From: Candidatus Gastranaerophilales bacterium
GTDB lineage: Bacteria > Cyanobacteriota > Vampirovibrionia > Gastranaerophilales > Gastranaerophilaceae
DNA: 64,000 bases
Assembly (NCBI GenBank): GCA_944323285.1
Contig: CALURV010000015.1
Span: 1 to 64,000 of the forward strand
Reading direction: 5' to 3'
This document shows, piece after piece, positions 63,202 to 64,000 of the stretch. Under the pieces are notes generated by a model, which saw only the letters and a list, made by a program, of their open reading frames with translations, ran no database searches and was not told where the DNA came from. Every line of letters begins with the position of its first letter. Positions within the stretch are counted from its first letter, which is position 1. Both the position numbers and the translations under genes were made by a program.

Positions 63202-64000
63202 TTGGCTAATAAGGTTATAAGTCAGCCAAATAACGTAGCACTTAAATTATTACCGCAGAGTGTTGAAGCAGAAGAAGCAGTATTAGGTGCAATATTGGTT
63301 AATCCGGTTTCATTAGGCCGAATAGTAGAGTATATAAAACCTGAAAGTTTTTATAAACCGGCTCATAGATTAATATATGAAACGATGCTTGAATTGTTTA
63401 AGAAAAATGAGCCGATTGATATAGTTACTGTTTCAGAAAGTTTGAGAAATGAAGAAAAATTAGAGGATGCAGGCGGAAGAGCATACATCAATGATTTAGC
63501 TTTAAGTGTTGTTACAACTGCAAATATAGAATTTTACGCAAAAATAATACAAGAAAAAGAAATAAAAAGGGCATTAATAAATGCGGGTTCTGAGATAGTA
63601 TCTATGTCATATGAAAATGAAGAGACAGATATTGTATTAGATAATGCACAAAAGTTAATATTTAATATCGCAGCTCAAAAAGATACAAGTGATTTGGTAC
63701 CGATTCAAGATTTAGTTGTTTCAAGTTATGAGCAGATAGAGTTCAGATATAATAATAAAGATGATTTAGTTGGAGTAACAACAGGTTTTTACGACTTGGA
63801 TGCATTAACATCAGGTCTTCAAAAATCAGATTTAATAATACTTGCAGCGCGTCCATCAATGGGGAAAACAGCATTTGCATTAAATTTAGCACAAAATGTT
63901 GCTCTAAAGGCAAAAAAAGGAGTAGCTATATTTTCATTAGAAATGCCTAAACAGCAATTAGTAAAAAGAATGTTGTGTTCAGAAGCAGAAGTAGATACAC
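63202..64000 (+). CDS. dnaB: Replicative DNA helicase DnaB (3' part beyond the window edge)
   Basis: Hexameric helicase that unwinds DNA at the fork. The frame is open from TTG at 63202 to the window end (266 codons), with GGAGG close upstream (63193-63197) and the near-start ATG at 63191 being out of frame. The N-terminal domain reads LPQSVEAEEAVLGAILVNP and GGRAYINDLAL, and the RecA-like part begins with GVTTGFYDLDALTSGLQKSD and Walker A ARPSMGKTAFA. The C-terminal half is absent. DciA (13985) probably helps load it. Confidence 0.96.
   Translation, partial: MANKVISQPNNVALKLLPQSVEAEEAVLGAILVNPVSLGRIVEYIKPESFYKPAHRLIYETMLELFKKNEPIDIVTVSESLRNEEKLEDAGGRAYINDLALSVVTTANIEFYAKIIQEKEIKRALINAGSEIVSMSYENEETDIVLDNAQKLIFNIAAQKDTSDLVPIQDLVVSSYEQIEFRYNNKDDLVGVTTGFYDLDALTSGLQKSDLIILAARPSMGKTAFALNLAQNVALKAKKGVAIFSLEMPKQQLVKRMLCSEAEVDT

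Noticed and set aside
1-64000. CRISPR array, tRNA or rRNA genes
   Set aside because: No regularly spaced repeats and no tRNA cloverleaf or rRNA segment was seen by eye in intergenic sequence; covariance search was not possible.
1-64000. Alternative genetic code (TGA recoded)
   Set aside because: dciA ends with an in-frame TGA directly coupled to the next start, and other genes end with TAA/TAG normally, so standard code 11 fits.

Overview
The window is a very AT-rich (by eye under 30% GC) bacterial chromosome segment made almost entirely of housekeeping genes, with many lineage-specific unknown proteins between them. Several features together suggest a non-photosynthetic relative of cyanobacteria (Vampirovibrionia/Melainabacteria, probably Gastranaerophilales). 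These are the order coaD, DivIVA-like coiled-coil gene, dnaB; a DciA-type helicase loader; type IV pilin-like genes with PilT; many unknown proteins with a short N-terminal aromatic/basic motif; and the base composition. This placement is inference from gene content, not from a marker phylogeny. No tRNA, rRNA, CRISPR array, transposase or prophage was seen.

Layout. 1-4.1 kb (minus strand): a dnaN-thrB-pgk run, an AT-rich 480-bp region upstream of dnaN that could hold oriC, and a small XRE regulator pair. 4.2-5.3 kb: a GT2 glycosyltransferase. 5.3-9.8 kb (minus): an apparent operon tatA-tatC-larB-larC-larE-YkgJ-like-flavodoxin, joining Tat export to nickel-pincer cofactor synthesis. 10-16.8 kb (plus): an Ala-rich/glycine-zipper protein, tyrA, two tandem thymidylate kinase genes, dciA, a 712-residue prepilin carrying a peptidase-S74 chaperone domain, and an RqcP-like S4 protein. 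17-26 kb: an ABC exporter, a HEAT-like protein, ybaB-recR plus two small ORFs, and a minus-strand run of HIT, RWYD-repeat protein, SDR, sigma factor, degenerate histidine kinase and sugar-type ABC ATPase. 26-36.6 kb: mnmE, a second histidine kinase, clpB, radA, and thrC-hom on the minus strand. 36.8-43.2 kb: a Gly/Ser/Cys-rich small peptide with internal repeats, a zinc-ribbon protein, and a four-gene operon of two related membrane proteins, an atypical GH13 enzyme and a small membrane protein. 43-52.6 kb: deoC-recO-pilT (minus), then smc-scpA-scpB and a membrane-anchored metzincin-like protease with TPRs (plus). 52.6-58 kb: mutS-GT-C-rimO (minus). 58-64 kb: ribD and small membrane proteins, a GAF-GGDEF diguanylate cyclase, coaD, a DivIVA-like protein and the start of dnaB.

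Pathways. Threonine synthesis (hom, thrC, thrB) is present but split between two loci. The replication and repair genes are dnaN, dnaB, dciA, mutS, recO, recR and radA. Chromosome organisation is represented by smc, scpA, scpB and ybaB.

The most unusual items are the pilin/S74 fibre protein, the 37.6-43.2 kb operon, a roughly 120-185 bp interspersed repeat present in four clear copies plus one decayed copy, a LarC that lacks its C-terminal catalytic domain, and the repeat-containing small peptide at 36.8 kb.
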